Shown: positions 47,561-56,565 of the stretch, piece after piece
How positions within the stretch are numbered: position 1 is the first letter of the stretch
Layout: each line of letters begins with the position of its first letter
Source of the DNA: Microbacterium sp. MYb66
GTDB taxonomy: Bacteria; Actinomycetota; Actinomycetes; Actinomycetales; Microbacteriaceae
DNA length: 64,000 bases
Assembly (NCBI RefSeq): GCF_002979435.1
Contig: NZ_PCOV01000001.1
Location: 310,001-374,000 of the forward strand
Direction: 5' to 3'
Made by a program: the position numbers and the translations under genes
The notes under the pieces: model-generated
Seen by the model: only the letters and a program-made list of their open reading frames with translations
The model's database searches: none
Told to the model about the DNA's origin: nothing

Positions 47561-49444
47561 TCAGGCGAGCGCGTTGTCCACCAGGCGCTCGAGGGTGCGG
47601 ATCCCGTCGCGCGAGAGGATCGATTCGAGGTGGCCCTGCACTGACGCGAATCCCTTTCCGCGGAGCGCGTAGACATCTCCGGAGGTCTGGTCCGCCGACA
47701 CCTCGGCCGTGCCGACCGCTGTCGTCCCGGGAGCGACTCGCGCGGTGAAGGTGTTGTAGAAGCCGATCGAGGCATCTTCCCCGAACACCGGCACGGACTT
47801 CTGGAGACCCTGGTGAGGCGCCTCGAGCGGCGTGAGCGCGATGCCGAGCCGGTCGGCCAGGATCTGGTGGCTGAGGCACACGGCAAGCAGCGGTGCGCCG
47901 GAATCCAGACGTCGAGCGACGATCTCGCGCATCCGGGCGATGCGTGCGTTCGTCGTGTCCCGAGGGTCACCGGGACCGGGGCCGGCGACGACGAGGTCGG
48001 CGGCATCCAGCTGGGCATCCTCCACCTCGCTCCACGAAGCGATGGTCACGTCGAGACCGAGGTGGCGCAGTTGGTGGGCGAGCATCGTCGTGAACCGGTC
48101 TTCTGCATCCACGACCAGAGCCGTTCGTCCGGCGAACGGTCCGGTGAACTCCTCGCCCTGCGGATTGAGCCAGAACTCGGCCAGGCGGGCGTTGCGTGAA
48201 GACAGGAGCGCGGCGACCGTCGGATCGTTCGCGAGGGCTCGCTCTTCGCCGGGCGCATCCGCATCGCTGCGCGCCTCGGCGACGCGGTCGCGATCGATCG
48301 CCCCGATCGCGCCGAGGACGCCCGCGGCCTTCCCGTGCGTCTCGGAGACCTCGCCCGCGGGGTCGGAATGGCGCACGAGGGTCGCGCCGACGGGAACGCG
48401 CAGCGTGCCGTCCTGGAGATACACCGTACGGATGAGGATGGGAGCGTCCAGATCGTGGCCGCCGTCGCCGTTCGGGGTGAAGAGAGCGGCGACACCGGAG
48501 TAGTAGCCGCGCGGCTTCCGCTCGTGGCGTCGGATCACGGCGCAGGCATTCTGCATGGGCGATCCGGTGACGGTCGGCGCGAACATCGTCTCGCGCAGGA
48601 TGTCGCGCGGGTCGAGGGCGCTGCGTCCACGGAGCATGTATTCGGTGTGGGTCAGTCGCGACATCTCCTTGAGATGAGGGCCGGTGATGCGACCGCCGTC
48701 GGAGCAGACGGCACTCATCATCTTGAGTTCCTCGTCCACGACCATGAACAGCTCCTCGGTCTCCTTCGTCGAGGCGAGGAAATCGATCAGCGTCTCCTTG
48801 GTCGCCCCGCCCGCGGGGTGACGGAACGTGCCGGAGATCGGGTTCATCGTGACGATGCCCTCGCGGGCGACCACGTGGGCTTCGGGACTCGCGCCGACGG
48901 CGATGTGGCCGGGGGTGAAGACGGCGAACGTCCAATAGGCACCCCGCTCGTGGGTGAGCAGAGCGTGGAACCAGGTGAGTGCGGCCGTACGGTCGTCGAC
49001 ATCGATGCTCGCGGTGAAGTCGCGGCGGATGACGAAGTTCGCACCCTCGCCCCGGCCGATCTCGTCGGCGATGACCTTCTCGACGATCGCCGCGTACTCG
49101 GCATCCGCGATGTCGAAGCCGTCATCGTGCAGCGGCACCGGGGCGCTGGGCAAGGCGGAGAGCAGTTCGGAAGTCGGCAGGTGGAGGTGCTCGTCGACGA
49201 TCACGCACCGCAGGGGCGCGCCGTCGTCTTGCGCCACGAAACCTCGTTCGCGCACCTGCCGATAGGGAACCATCGCGAAGATCTCGCGCGGGGCGCCGTC
49301 GGCGGTCAGGGGGATGTCGGCGAGCAGTTCGACATCGACGACGTCGCCGCTGAGCAGCTCGACGGTGTCCGCCCCGTCTCGCGCGATCAGCACGAAGGAA
49401 GCGGTCGGATCGGCGGTGAGCTCGGCGAGTCGTGAGAGGGTCAT
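47561..49444 (-). CDS. trpE: Fused anthranilate synthase (TrpE-TrpG), PhzE-like
   Basis: 627-aa fusion of a chorismate-utilising domain (about 1-420) and a glutamine amidotransferase domain (about 440-627). Characteristic are NPISGTFRHPAGG, VVDEELKMMSAVC, LTHTEYMLRGRS and FAPTVTGSPMQNA; the amidotransferase has LLAVCLSHQ with the nucleophile Cys and VQGHLES with the His. The closest architecture is PhzE (aminodeoxyisochorismate synthase) of phenazine clusters. However, a tryptophan-codon leader peptide and attenuator precede the gene, so it most likely makes anthranilate for tryptophan. ATG 49444 has GGAG 7 nt upstream; a longer frame to 49585 crosses the attenuator and is rejected. Confidence 0.88.
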   Translation of the reverse strand: MTLSRLAELTADPTASFVLIARDGADTVELLSGDVVDVELLADIPLTADGAPREIFAMVPYRQVRERGFVAQDDGAPLRCVIVDEHLHLPTSELLSALPSAPVPLHDDGFDIADAEYAAIVEKVIADEIGRGEGANFVIRRDFTASIDVDDRTAALTWFHALLTHERGAYWTFAVFTPGHIAVGASPEAHVVAREGIVTMNPISGTFRHPAGGATKETLIDFLASTKETEELFMVVDEELKMMSAVCSDGGRITGPHLKEMSRLTHTEYMLRGRSALDPRDILRETMFAPTVTGSPMQNACAVIRRHERKPRGYYSGVAALFTPNGDGGHDLDAPILIRTVYLQDGTLRVPVGATLVRHSDPAGEVSETHGKAAGVLGAIGAIDRDRVAEARSDADAPGEERALANDPTVAALLSSRNARLAEFWLNPQGEEFTGPFAGRTALVVDAEDRFTTMLAHQLRHLGLDVTIASWSEVEDAQLDAADLVVAGPGPGDPRDTTNARIARMREIVARRLDSGAPLLAVCLSHQILADRLGIALTPLEAPHQGLQKSVPVFGEDASIGFYNTFTARVAPGTTAVGTAEVSADQTSGDVYALRGKGFASVQGHLESILSRDGIRTLERLVDNALA

Positions 49445-49481
49445 CGATGTCTCCTGTGCAGTGCTCCGGCTCGGCGCAACG

Positions 49482-49504
49482 AAAAAACCGCCGAGGTCGG
49501 CGGT
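49482..49504 (-). terminator. trp attenuator terminator hairpin
   Basis: On the minus strand, ACCGCCG (49504-49498) pairs with CGGCGGT (49493-49487), followed by T6 (49487-49482). This is a canonical intrinsic terminator about 40 nt before the trpE start. Its first arm can instead pair with GGCGGT at 49534-49529, the second segment of the leader, giving an antiterminator. Confidence 0.85.
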
Positions 49505-49533
49505 CTGGATTCGTGGGAACGCGAACACACCGC

Positions 49534-49569
49534 CTAGAAGGCGGGCCACCAGGTGACGTTCGCGAGCAT
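49534..49569 (-). CDS. trpL: trp leader peptide
   Basis: 11-codon ORF MLANVTWWPAF with tandem tryptophan codons (TGGTGG at 49551-49546) and stop TAG. The Trp codons and stop overlap a CCGCC/GGCGG hairpin (49530-49544), the 1:2 pairing of a classic attenuator. A ribosome stalled at Trp codons would free segment 2 to pair with segment 3 and prevent termination. Its ribosome-binding site is weak; a -10-like TAGTTT on the minus strand lies about 10 nt upstream. Confidence 0.85.
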   Translation of the reverse strand: MLANVTWWPAF

Positions 49570-49663
49570 GCGCCGAAACTACCACACCGAGGTTGTGGGC
49601 CCCGGGCGTATGACAGGGTGCGCCGTCCAGCCCTCACGCATCCTGGCGGCGTAGGCTTGGGGG

Positions 49664-50815
49664 GTGCCAGCAGTGAACCTCGGAATGCCGAAGATCCCCG
49701 AAGTCCTCGCCCCGCGCCGTAAGACTCGGCAGATCAAGGTGGGCAAGGTGCTCGTGGGCGGCGATGCTCCCGTCAGTGTGCAGTCGATGACCACGACGAA
49801 GACGACCGACATCAACGGGACTCTTCAGCAGATCGCCGAGCTCACGGCCTCCGGCTGCGAGATCGTCCGCGTCGCCGTGCCGCATCAGGACGATGCCGAC
49901 GCGTTGAAGATCATCGCGATGAAGAGCCAGATCCCCGTGATCGCCGACATCCATTTCCAGCCGCGGTACATCTACACGGCGATCGATGCCGGATGCGGCG
50001 CCGTTCGCGTGAACCCGGGGAACATCCGCGAGTTCGACGGCAACGTCGGCAAGATCGCGGAGGCCGCGAAGGCCGCCGGGGTGTCGCTTCGCATCGGAGT
50101 GAACGCCGGATCGCTGGATCGCCGGATCCTCACCAAGTACGGCAAGGCCACGGCCGAGGCGCTGGTCGAGAGCGCCGTGTGGGAGGCATCGCTGTTCGAG
50201 GAGCACGACTTCCACGACTTCAAGATCTCGGTCAAGCACAACGACCCCATCGTGATGGTCAAGGCGTACCGTCAACTCGCCGAGCGCGGCGACTGGCCGC
50301 TGCATCTCGGCGTGACCGAGGCGGGCCCGGCCTTCCAGGGCACGATCAAGAGTGCGACGGCCTTCGGCATCCTGCTGGGCGAGGGCATCGGCGACACGAT
50401 CCGCGTCTCGCTCTCCGCCCCGCCGGCGGAAGAGGTCAAGGTCGGCCACCAGATCCTGCAGTCGCTCAACCTGCGGGAACGCAAGCTCGAGATCGTGTCG
50501 TGCCCGTCCTGCGGTCGCGCGCAGGTCGACGTGTACACGCTCGCCGAAGACGTCACCGAGGGCCTGAAGGACATGACCGTTCCGCTGCGCGTCGCTGTGA
50601 TGGGCTGTGTCGTCAACGGTCCTGGCGAGGCTCGCGAGGCCGACCTCGGCGTCGCCTCGGGCAACGGCAAGGGCCAGATCTTCGTGAAGGGCGAGGTCAT
50701 CAAGACCGTGCCTGAGGCGGACATCGTCGCCACATTGATCGAAGAGGCCAACCGGATCGCGGCCGAGATGGGGCCGGAAGCCCCGCTCGGCACGGCCCAG
50801 GTCGTCACGGTCTGA
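49664..50815 (+). CDS. ispG: 4-hydroxy-3-methylbut-2-enyl diphosphate synthase
   Basis: Iron-sulfur enzyme of the MEP pathway that converts MEcPP to HMBPP. 383 aa. TIM barrel with [11 protein letters not shown] and [27 protein letters not shown], then a C-terminal domain with the [4Fe-4S] ligands Cys280, Cys283 (SCPSCGR) and Cys315 ([10 protein letters not shown]). Starts at GTG 49664, divergent from the trp leader. Follows rip1 in most actinobacteria; here 6 kb separate them. Confidence 0.96.
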   Translation: MPAVNLGMPKIPEVLAPRRKTRQIKVGKVLVGGDAPVSVQSMTTTKTTDINGTLQQIAELTASGCEIVRVAVPHQDDADALKIIAMKSQIPVIADIHFQPRYIYTAIDAGCGAVRVNPGNIREFDGNVGKIAEAAKAAGVSLRIGVNAGSLDRRILTKYGKATAEALVESAVWEASLFEEHDFHDFKISVKHNDPIVMVKAYRQLAERGDWPLHLGVTEAGPAFQGTIKSATAFGILLGEGIGDTIRVSLSAPPAEEVKVGHQILQSLNLRERKLEIVSCPSCGRAQVDVYTLAEDVTEGLKDMTVPLRVAVMGCVVNGPGEAREADLGVASGNGKGQIFVKGEVIKTVPEADIVATLIEEANRIAAEMGPEAPLGTAQVVTV

Positions 50816-50894
50816 GCCCGGCTCGTCGAGTCACGTCATCGATGGCATCCCGCTGTCGACGCACGGAGCACAGCCGTCGAATCCGAGGAGAACC

Positions 50895-51761
50895 ATGTCG
50901 ACGCCCACCATCGTGACCTTCCCCGACGGGGCCCTCGCCGGAGACGGCAACGTCACCCGCGTCGAGAGCCATCTCGACGGCACGGTCATCGTCGTCGACT
51001 CGACCCCCTTCCACCCCGTCGACCACACCTGGCCGGATCAGCCCGGCGACGCGGGAGCCATCTCCGTCGGGGACGACACCGTCCAGGTGGCGGAGGCACT
51101 GATGGCCGCGGTCTCAGATGAGGGCGAGTTCGCGGTCGGGAGCGACATCCCCGTCAAGCGCGGTGCGGACGGCTGGACGTGGCTCGTCGGGCATCGCATC
51201 GCGGGTGCCGTTCCGCCTTCGCTCGCTGAGGGCGCACGGGTTTCCCTCTCCGTCGACGGCGCCCGCCGTGCCGGCCTGAGCCGCGGCCACACGGCCTGTC
51301 ATCTCGCCTCCCTCGCGCTCGACCTGGCTCTCGCCGACCTCTGGCGGAAGGATCCGGGTGCGGATGCCCTCGGCACCCCCGACTTCGAGGGCCGCGCCAA
51401 TCAGTCGAGTCGCATCCACGAAGGCGGGGCCGTGGACGAGTACCGCCTCGGCAAGAGTCTGCGTCGAGCAGGTTTCGATACCGAGACGTTCGCCGTGACA
51501 ATCGCCGATCGTGAGGCGCGGGTCAACGACCAGCTCGCGGCGTGGGTTGCCTCGGGCGCGCCCAGCAGCGTCGAGACGGAGGGCCCGACGATCATCGACC
51601 GGCGGCGCTGGCACTGCGAGCTCCCGGAGGGAGAGGCGGTGATCCTCTGCGGAGGAACGCACGTCGATTCGCTCGCGGCGTTCGCTTCGATCACGGTGTC
51701 GCTCGATCTGAGCGATCCGCAGCTCCTGGTCATGACGACCGTGGCGACGCCCGCGGCCTGA
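50895..51761 (+). CDS. AlaX-like alanyl-tRNA editing protein
   Basis: 288-aa protein related to the editing and tRNA-synthetase-associated domain of AlaRS. The zinc ligands are HTACH (His132, His136) and CGGTH (Cys252, His256), the HxxxH...CxxxH pair of AlaX proteins. A beta-barrel N-terminal part (about 10-120) precedes it. Such proteins hydrolyse Ser- or Gly-tRNA-Ala, but a few actinobacterial relatives are annotated only as metal-dependent hydrolases. GAGGAG precedes the ATG. Confidence 0.78.
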   Translation: MSTPTIVTFPDGALAGDGNVTRVESHLDGTVIVVDSTPFHPVDHTWPDQPGDAGAISVGDDTVQVAEALMAAVSDEGEFAVGSDIPVKRGADGWTWLVGHRIAGAVPPSLAEGARVSLSVDGARRAGLSRGHTACHLASLALDLALADLWRKDPGADALGTPDFEGRANQSSRIHEGGAVDEYRLGKSLRRAGFDTETFAVTIADREARVNDQLAAWVASGAPSSVETEGPTIIDRRRWHCELPEGEAVILCGGTHVDSLAAFASITVSLDLSDPQLLVMTTVATPAA

Positions 51762-51769
51762 GGCTGCCG

Positions 51770-51949
51770 TCACACCGAGCTACCAGGTGGCGATACGAGG
51801 CGTGACCTCAAGGCATGCAACAGGTGCCTCACCGCAACGCTCTGCAGTCGGAGGAGAGCCGAGGCGAGATGAGAGGGATCGTCGCTCTCGCTTCGCGCCG
51901 TGATCGCCTCGTCGAGCACCCCCGCCAGCATGGAGACGGGCGCCGACAT
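51770..51949 (-). CDS. Possible small ORF downstream of the RNB gene
   Basis: 59 codons starting MSAPVSMLAGVLDEAITARS, predicted alpha-helical and with normal amino-acid composition, in the 214-bp space between the AlaX-like and RNB genes. It starts 27 bp after the RNB stop on the same strand. No ribosome-binding site is evident and no family is recognised. It may be non-coding. Confidence 0.25.
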   Translation of the reverse strand: MSAPVSMLAGVLDEAITARSESDDPSHLASALLRLQSVAVRHLLHALRSRLVSPPGSSV

Positions 51950-51975
51950 CGTCAGGGAAATCGTCGGCAGGAGGT

Positions 51976-53391
51976 TCAGACCGCGAACTCCACCTCGCCG
52001 CGGGCGATGTCCGCTCGAACGACGCGCAGCCGCACGACGTCGCCCGGCTTCGATCCTTCGGGGACCGGCGCGGTCGCGGTCACCGCGGGATCGGCGAGCT
52101 GGATGGCCGCACGCTCGCCGCGCAGTTCGATCACGGTCGCCTCGATCGTCGTGCCGACCAGGGGAGTGAGGAGCGCTGCCTCGACGCCGTTGATCGTCGC
52201 GGAGTTCAAGCGGGATGCACGCTGACCGGACTCCTGCATGAGGGCCGGAAGCTCGGCGAGAGACGAGCGTGCCCATTCCGGTACCGCATCGCCCCTCGAC
52301 ACCGCGAGACAGATCGCGAGGACCCAGCGATCCACCAGCCGGCGCAGCGGAGCGGTCGCATGAGCGTAGGGGGCGGCGATGGCGGCCTGTGCGGCGTCCT
52401 TCGGCGCCTCGCCGTCGAAGACCACATACCCCGCTCCACGGAACAGCGATGAAGCAGCCTCCAGCACGGGGAGCGTCATCGGGTCGGCGCGGTCGAGGCC
52501 TCGCAGATACTCGCCGTACGCTCCCGACTTCCAGGGGCGCCCGAGGGCTTCGGTCTGATGACGGAACGTCTCGAAGGCGGTCTCGTCCGGTTCCGGCATC
52601 GTGCGGAGGATGCCCACCCCGGCGTCGAGCATCAGGGAGGCCGCCGCCATCCCGGTCATGAGCGAGAGCTGGGCGTTCCACTCCTCGACGGGGAGCGGAC
52701 TGCGACGTTCGATCGCGTACGCCCCGTCCTCGGCGCGCACGACCTCTTCGTCGGGCAGATTCAGGCTCGCGCCTCCGCGCCGGCGCTCCTGCTCGACGCG
52801 CAGAGCGCCGATCTCCGGAAGCAGCGCGGCGGGTCCGTGCTCGCCTCGGTCCAGGGACGCCTGCGTCGTCGTGTAATCGAGCTGCGCGACGGAGCGGATC
52901 AGTGCGCGCTCGAGCCGGAAGTCCGTCACGGCACCCGCCGCGTCAAGCGAGAACGTCCACACCAGGGCCGGCCGATCGACGTCGGCGAGCAGCGAAGCGC
53001 GGTCCTCGCTCAGGACGGGCGGATGCAGGGGGATCGTGCCGTCCGCGGCGTACAGCGTCTGCCCGCGACGGCGAGCTTCGACATCCACGGCTCCACCCGG
53101 CGTCACGAACCCCGGAACATCGGCGATCGCGTAGCGCACCGTGTAGCCGCGTCCGGAGCGCTCCAGGTGGAAGGCCTGGTCGAGGTCCCGCGAGCCCTGC
53201 GGATCCAGTGTGGCGAAGGGGATGCCCCGAAGATCCAGGTCCGGCGCGGACGCGATCGATGCCTCCGCCTCGGCGACGACCTCCGCGGGGAAGTCGATCG
53301 GCGCGTCCACGGACTCCCGAAGCGCGGCGAGGGCCGCGGACAGTTCGGTCTGGGCGGCGGACGGGGCGACGTGTGATCGGCGCTGAGGCAT
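51976..53391 (-). CDS. RNB-domain 3'-5' exoribonuclease (RNase II/R-like)
   Basis: 471-aa protein made almost only of the RNB catalytic domain. The metal-site motif is LDPQGSRDLDQAFHL (about 61-75): three of the four acidic residues of RNase II are kept and the fourth is Gln, as is common in actinobacterial members. The tail RRLVDRW and the residues after it belong to the RNB end, followed by a small OB-like domain (about 395-471). No N-terminal cold-shock domains are present, so it is far shorter than RNase R. Probably degrades single-stranded RNA. Confidence 0.85.
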   Translation of the reverse strand: MPQRRSHVAPSAAQTELSAALAALRESVDAPIDFPAEVVAEAEASIASAPDLDLRGIPFATLDPQGSRDLDQAFHLERSGRGYTVRYAIADVPGFVTPGGAVDVEARRRGQTLYAADGTIPLHPPVLSEDRASLLADVDRPALVWTFSLDAAGAVTDFRLERALIRSVAQLDYTTTQASLDRGEHGPAALLPEIGALRVEQERRRGGASLNLPDEEVVRAEDGAYAIERRSPLPVEEWNAQLSLMTGMAAASLMLDAGVGILRTMPEPDETAFETFRHQTEALGRPWKSGAYGEYLRGLDRADPMTLPVLEAASSLFRGAGYVVFDGEAPKDAAQAAIAAPYAHATAPLRRLVDRWVLAICLAVSRGDAVPEWARSSLAELPALMQESGQRASRLNSATINGVEAALLTPLVGTTIEATVIELRGERAAIQLADPAVTATAPVPEGSKPGDVVRLRVVRADIARGEVEFAV

Positions 53392-53472
53392 GGCTCCACA
53401 CTAGGCGGGCGAAGTCGGAGCGGAGCGCGCGGAACCGGCCCCGGAGACGCCATCCCGCGTTAGCGTGGTGTC

Positions 53473-54243
53473 ATGACCACTGCAGCCAAGGCCCAGACCC
53501 TCGTCGGACTCTACGATGCGCCGGAGATCCTCCGCGTGGTGAACGTGTGGGACGTCGTGTCCGCACGCGCCGTCGCCGCCCTCCCGGAGACGAAGGCACT
53601 CGCCACCGCCGGCCACGGCATCGCCGCATCGTTCGGCTATGACGACGGCGCCACCCCGCGCGAGATCATGATCGACATGGTCGGCCGGATCGCGGCAGCC
53701 GTGCAGGTCCCCGTCACCGCCGACCTCGATGACGGATACGGCGATGCGGGCGAGACGACGCGTCTCGCCATCGCAGCCGGCGTCGTCGGCGCGAACGTCG
53801 AGGACCGCCTGAAGCCGCTCGACGAATCCGTCGCCGCGGTCGAGGCGATCGTCAAGGCGGCAGAGGCCGAAGGAGTGCCCTTCGCGCTCAACGCCCGTAC
53901 CGACGCCTTCGTCCGGGCCGGGTCCCGGTCCGTCCAGGAGAGCATCGCCGACGCGATCCAGCGCGGGCGCGCGTACCTCGACGCGGGAGCGACCGCCGTG
54001 TTCGTCCCCGGCATCCTCGACATGAACGTCACCCGTCAGCTCGTCGAGGGCATCGGAGAGCGCAAGGTGAGTGTGATCGGGATCCCGGGCGCGCTCGCTG
54101 CGTCGGAGTACGAGAAGCTCGGCGTCGCACGCATCTCCTACGGCCCTCTTCCGCAGCGCGTCGCGCTGACCGCGTTGCAGGAGCTCGCGGCCGACCTGTA
54201 CGCGGGTGGCGTCGTGCCGGCGAACCTTCCCGCGCTCAACTGA
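53473..54243 (+). CDS. Isocitrate lyase/PEP mutase family protein
   Basis: 256-aa TIM-barrel C-C bond lyase or phosphonomutase-like protein. NVWDVVSARAVAALPETKAL and TADLDDGYGDA (metal-binding Asp residues) are the usual PEP mutase family segments; GANVEDRLKPL and ALNARTDAFVRAG follow. It lacks the KKCGH motif of true isocitrate lyases. Candidates are 2-methylisocitrate lyase-like or oxaloacetate decarboxylase-like activities; the substrate is undecided. It ends 8 bp before a 17-bp inverted repeat. Confidence 0.8.
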   Translation: MTTAAKAQTLVGLYDAPEILRVVNVWDVVSARAVAALPETKALATAGHGIAASFGYDDGATPREIMIDMVGRIAAAVQVPVTADLDDGYGDAGETTRLAIAAGVVGANVEDRLKPLDESVAAVEAIVKAAEAEGVPFALNARTDAFVRAGSRSVQESIADAIQRGRAYLDAGATAVFVPGILDMNVTRQLVEGIGERKVSVIGIPGALAASEYEKLGVARISYGPLPQRVALTALQELAADLYAGGVVPANLPALN

Positions 54244-54251
54244 CGACGTCG

Positions 54252-54300
54252 AAGACGAGTGACCACGGCTCACTAGACTTGCTCCGTGGTCACTCGTCTT
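54252..54300 (+). promoter_or_regulatory. 17-bp perfect inverted repeat around the proS promoter and start
   Basis: Left arm 54252-54268 and right arm 54284-54300 are exact reverse complements, with a 15-nt loop holding the -10-like TAGACT (54274-54279). The proS GTG (54286) is in the right arm. Read-through RNA from the upstream gene would fold the start codon into the stem. An RNA starting at the internal promoter would lack the left arm and be free, leaderless and translatable. Confidence 0.7.
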
Positions 54301-56043
54301 TCGAACTTCTTCCTCCGCACGCTCCGTGAAGACCCTGCAGGCGCAGAGGTCGCCAGCCACCGGCTGCTGATCCGGGCCGGATACATCCGCCCGCAGGCCG
54401 CCGGCATCTTCGCGTGGTTGCCATTGGGTCTGCGCGTGAAGGCGAAGATCGAGACCGCCATCCGCGAGGAGATGGCGGCAGCCGGTGCGCAGGAGGTCCA
54501 CTTCCCGGCACTCATGCCGCGGGAAGCCTACGAGGCGAGCGGTCGTTGGGAGGAGTACGGCGATCTGCTCTTCCGTCTGCAGGACCGCAAGGGCGGCGAC
54601 TATCTTCTCGCCCCGACGCATGAAGAGGCGTTCACGCTGCTCGTGAAGGACCTCTACTCGTCGTACAAGGATCTCCCGCTGATGATCTACCAGATCCAGG
54701 ACAAGTACCGTGATGAGGCTCGTCCTCGCGCCGGACTGCTCCGCGGTCGCGAGTTCACGATGAAGGACGCCTACTCCTTCGACTCCTCCGACGAAGGCCT
54801 CGACGTCAGCTACCAGGCGCAGCGCGACGCATACGAGCGCATCTTCCAGCGGCTCGGGCTCGAGTACGTCATCGTGCAGGCGGATGCCGGTGCGATGGGC
54901 GGATCCCGCAGCGAGGAGTTCCTGCACCCGACCCCCGTCGGTGAAGACACCTTCGTGCGCAGCGCGGGCGGGTATGCGGCGAACGTCGAGGCGTTCACCA
55001 CCGCCGTCCCCGACGCCATTGCGTTCGACGCGGACGCAGCGCCGGTGATCTTCGACTCTCCCGACACGCCGACCATCGAGACGCTGGTCGCGCACGCCAA
55101 CCGCGAGCTCGACGGCGAGTACACCGCAGCCGACACGCTCAAGAACGTCGTCCTCGCGCTCACGCACCTCGACGGCACGCGCGAGCTGGTCATCGTGGGC
55201 ATCCCCGGCGACCGCGAGGTCGACGAGAAGCGCGCCGAGGTGGCGTTCGCGCCCGCCGAGGTCGAGACGGCCACGGCCGACGACTTCGAGAACAACCCGC
55301 TGCTGGTGAAGGGCTACATCGGTCCCTGGTCGCCGACCGGCGCCGTGCTCGGCGAGGAGTCGGCCACCGGCATCCGCTATTTGGTCGATCCGCGCGTCAG
55401 CGAGGGGACGAGCTGGATCACCGGTGCGAACAGCGACGAGAAGCACGCGCACTCCGTGGTGGCCGGGCGCGACTTCGCCGCCGACGGCATCGTGGAGATC
55501 GCGAACGTGCGTGCAGGAGATCCCGCCCCCGACGGCTCCGGCCCGGTCGAGCTCGCGCGCGGCATGGAGATCGGCCACGTCTTCCAGCTCGGTCGCAAGT
55601 ACGCCGAGGCGCTGGGGCTGAAGGTCCTGAACGAGAACGGCAAGCTCGTCACCGTCACGATGGGCTCGTACGGCATCGGCGTGACCCGCATCCTCGCGAT
55701 CATCGCCGAGCTCAACAACGACGAGAAGGGCCTGATCTGGCCCGCATCCGTCGCCCCGTTCGACGTGCAGGTCGTCGCCGCCGGCCGGGACCAGGTCGCA
55801 TTCGAGGTGGCCGAGGGGATCTCCGCTCAGCTCGAGGCCGCGGGCCTCGACGTGCTCTACGACGACCGCCTGAAGGTGTCGCCCGGCGTGAAGTTCGGCG
55901 ACGCCGAGCTCGTCGGAGTGCCGAAGATCGTCATCGTCGGTCGTGGTGCGGCCGAGGGCCAGGTGGAGCTGTGGGATCGTCGCACCGGTGACCGGGAAAC
56001 GGTCTCCGTCGACGATGTCGTGGAGCGGCTCTCCGCCTCCTGA
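54286..56043 (+). CDS. proS: Proline--tRNA ligase
   Basis: Class II synthetase charging tRNA-Pro. 585 aa, the bacterial type with an inserted YbaK-like editing domain (about 225-385) that clears Ala-tRNA-Pro. Motif 1 is in [16 protein letters not shown], motif 2 is [20 protein letters not shown] (about 147-166), and motif 3 [11 protein letters not shown]-terminal anticodon domain follows. GTG 54286 lies about 7 bp after the -10 element, implying a leaderless mRNA. The proS-nusA-infB order is conserved in actinobacteria. Confidence 0.96.
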   Translation: MVTRLSNFFLRTLREDPAGAEVASHRLLIRAGYIRPQAAGIFAWLPLGLRVKAKIETAIREEMAAAGAQEVHFPALMPREAYEASGRWEEYGDLLFRLQDRKGGDYLLAPTHEEAFTLLVKDLYSSYKDLPLMIYQIQDKYRDEARPRAGLLRGREFTMKDAYSFDSSDEGLDVSYQAQRDAYERIFQRLGLEYVIVQADAGAMGGSRSEEFLHPTPVGEDTFVRSAGGYAANVEAFTTAVPDAIAFDADAAPVIFDSPDTPTIETLVAHANRELDGEYTAADTLKNVVLALTHLDGTRELVIVGIPGDREVDEKRAEVAFAPAEVETATADDFENNPLLVKGYIGPWSPTGAVLGEESATGIRYLVDPRVSEGTSWITGANSDEKHAHSVVAGRDFAADGIVEIANVRAGDPAPDGSGPVELARGMEIGHVFQLGRKYAEALGLKVLNENGKLVTVTMGSYGIGVTRILAIIAELNNDEKGLIWPASVAPFDVQVVAAGRDQVAFEVAEGISAQLEAAGLDVLYDDRLKVSPGVKFGDAELVGVPKIVIVGRGAAEGQVELWDRRTGDRETVSVDDVVERLSAS

Positions 56044-56061
56044 GCAGCCGCGGCCGTGTCG

Positions 56062-56565
56062 TCAGCAGACGATGCGGCCGTGGTTCATGACGTCCTCGTC
56101 GGGGGTGTCGCGGGTGACCAGCGACTTCAGGGCGCCGGCTGCCAGCGCGAGCTTGCCCTTCGCCGGCTCCCAGAACTCGACCACCTTCGGGGTCACCTTC
56201 AGCAGCGCGATCCCCGGGGTCTCGAGCCCGTCGGCGAACCAGATCTCGAGTGACGCGGAGTAGAGCTCCTCCATCTTGGTCCGGTCGTGGACGACCTCGG
56301 CCGTGCCGGCGACCGAGACGTACCGCATGCCCTTGGCATCGCAGTAGGCGAGGCCCACGTCGTGGTGTCGTCGAGCCTCCTCGACCTTCTCGGTGTCCTC
56401 CGCCGTGAAGAACCAGATGTTCCCGGCGTCGTCCATCTGCCTGGTCGACATCGGGCGGCTCACGAGGTTGCCGTCGTCGTCGGTGGTGGTGAGCATCGCG
56501 ATGTCGATGTCCTCCACGAGGTCTGCGACGCGGGCGAGTGCTTCGGGTCCTGTGATCTCCGTCAT
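56062..56565 (-). CDS. Pyridoxamine 5'-phosphate oxidase family protein
   Basis: 167-aa split-barrel flavin-binding protein of the general-stress-protein-26 type. DIAMLTTTDDDGNLVSRPMS and GNIWFFTAEDTEKVEEARRH are characteristic, as is VSVAGTAEVVHDRTKMEELY. Probably binds FMN or F420 and reduces an unknown compound. ATG 56565 preferred; a GTG one codon earlier exists. It converges on proS with 18 bp between. Confidence 0.85.
   Translation of the reverse strand: MTEITGPEALARVADLVEDIDIAMLTTTDDDGNLVSRPMSTRQMDDAGNIWFFTAEDTEKVEEARRHHDVGLAYCDAKGMRYVSVAGTAEVVHDRTKMEELYSASLEIWFADGLETPGIALLKVTPKVVEFWEPAKGKLALAAGALKSLVTRDTPDEDVMNHGRIVC

Noticed and set aside
47561..49444. Phenazine biosynthesis cluster based on the PhzE-like gene
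   Set aside because: No other phz genes are present and the gene has a tryptophan attenuator.
49445..49585. Extended N-terminus of the anthranilate synthase
   Set aside because: The extension passes through the attenuator hairpin and T6 run and is out of frame with the trp leader peptide; ATG 49444 has a good ribosome-binding site.
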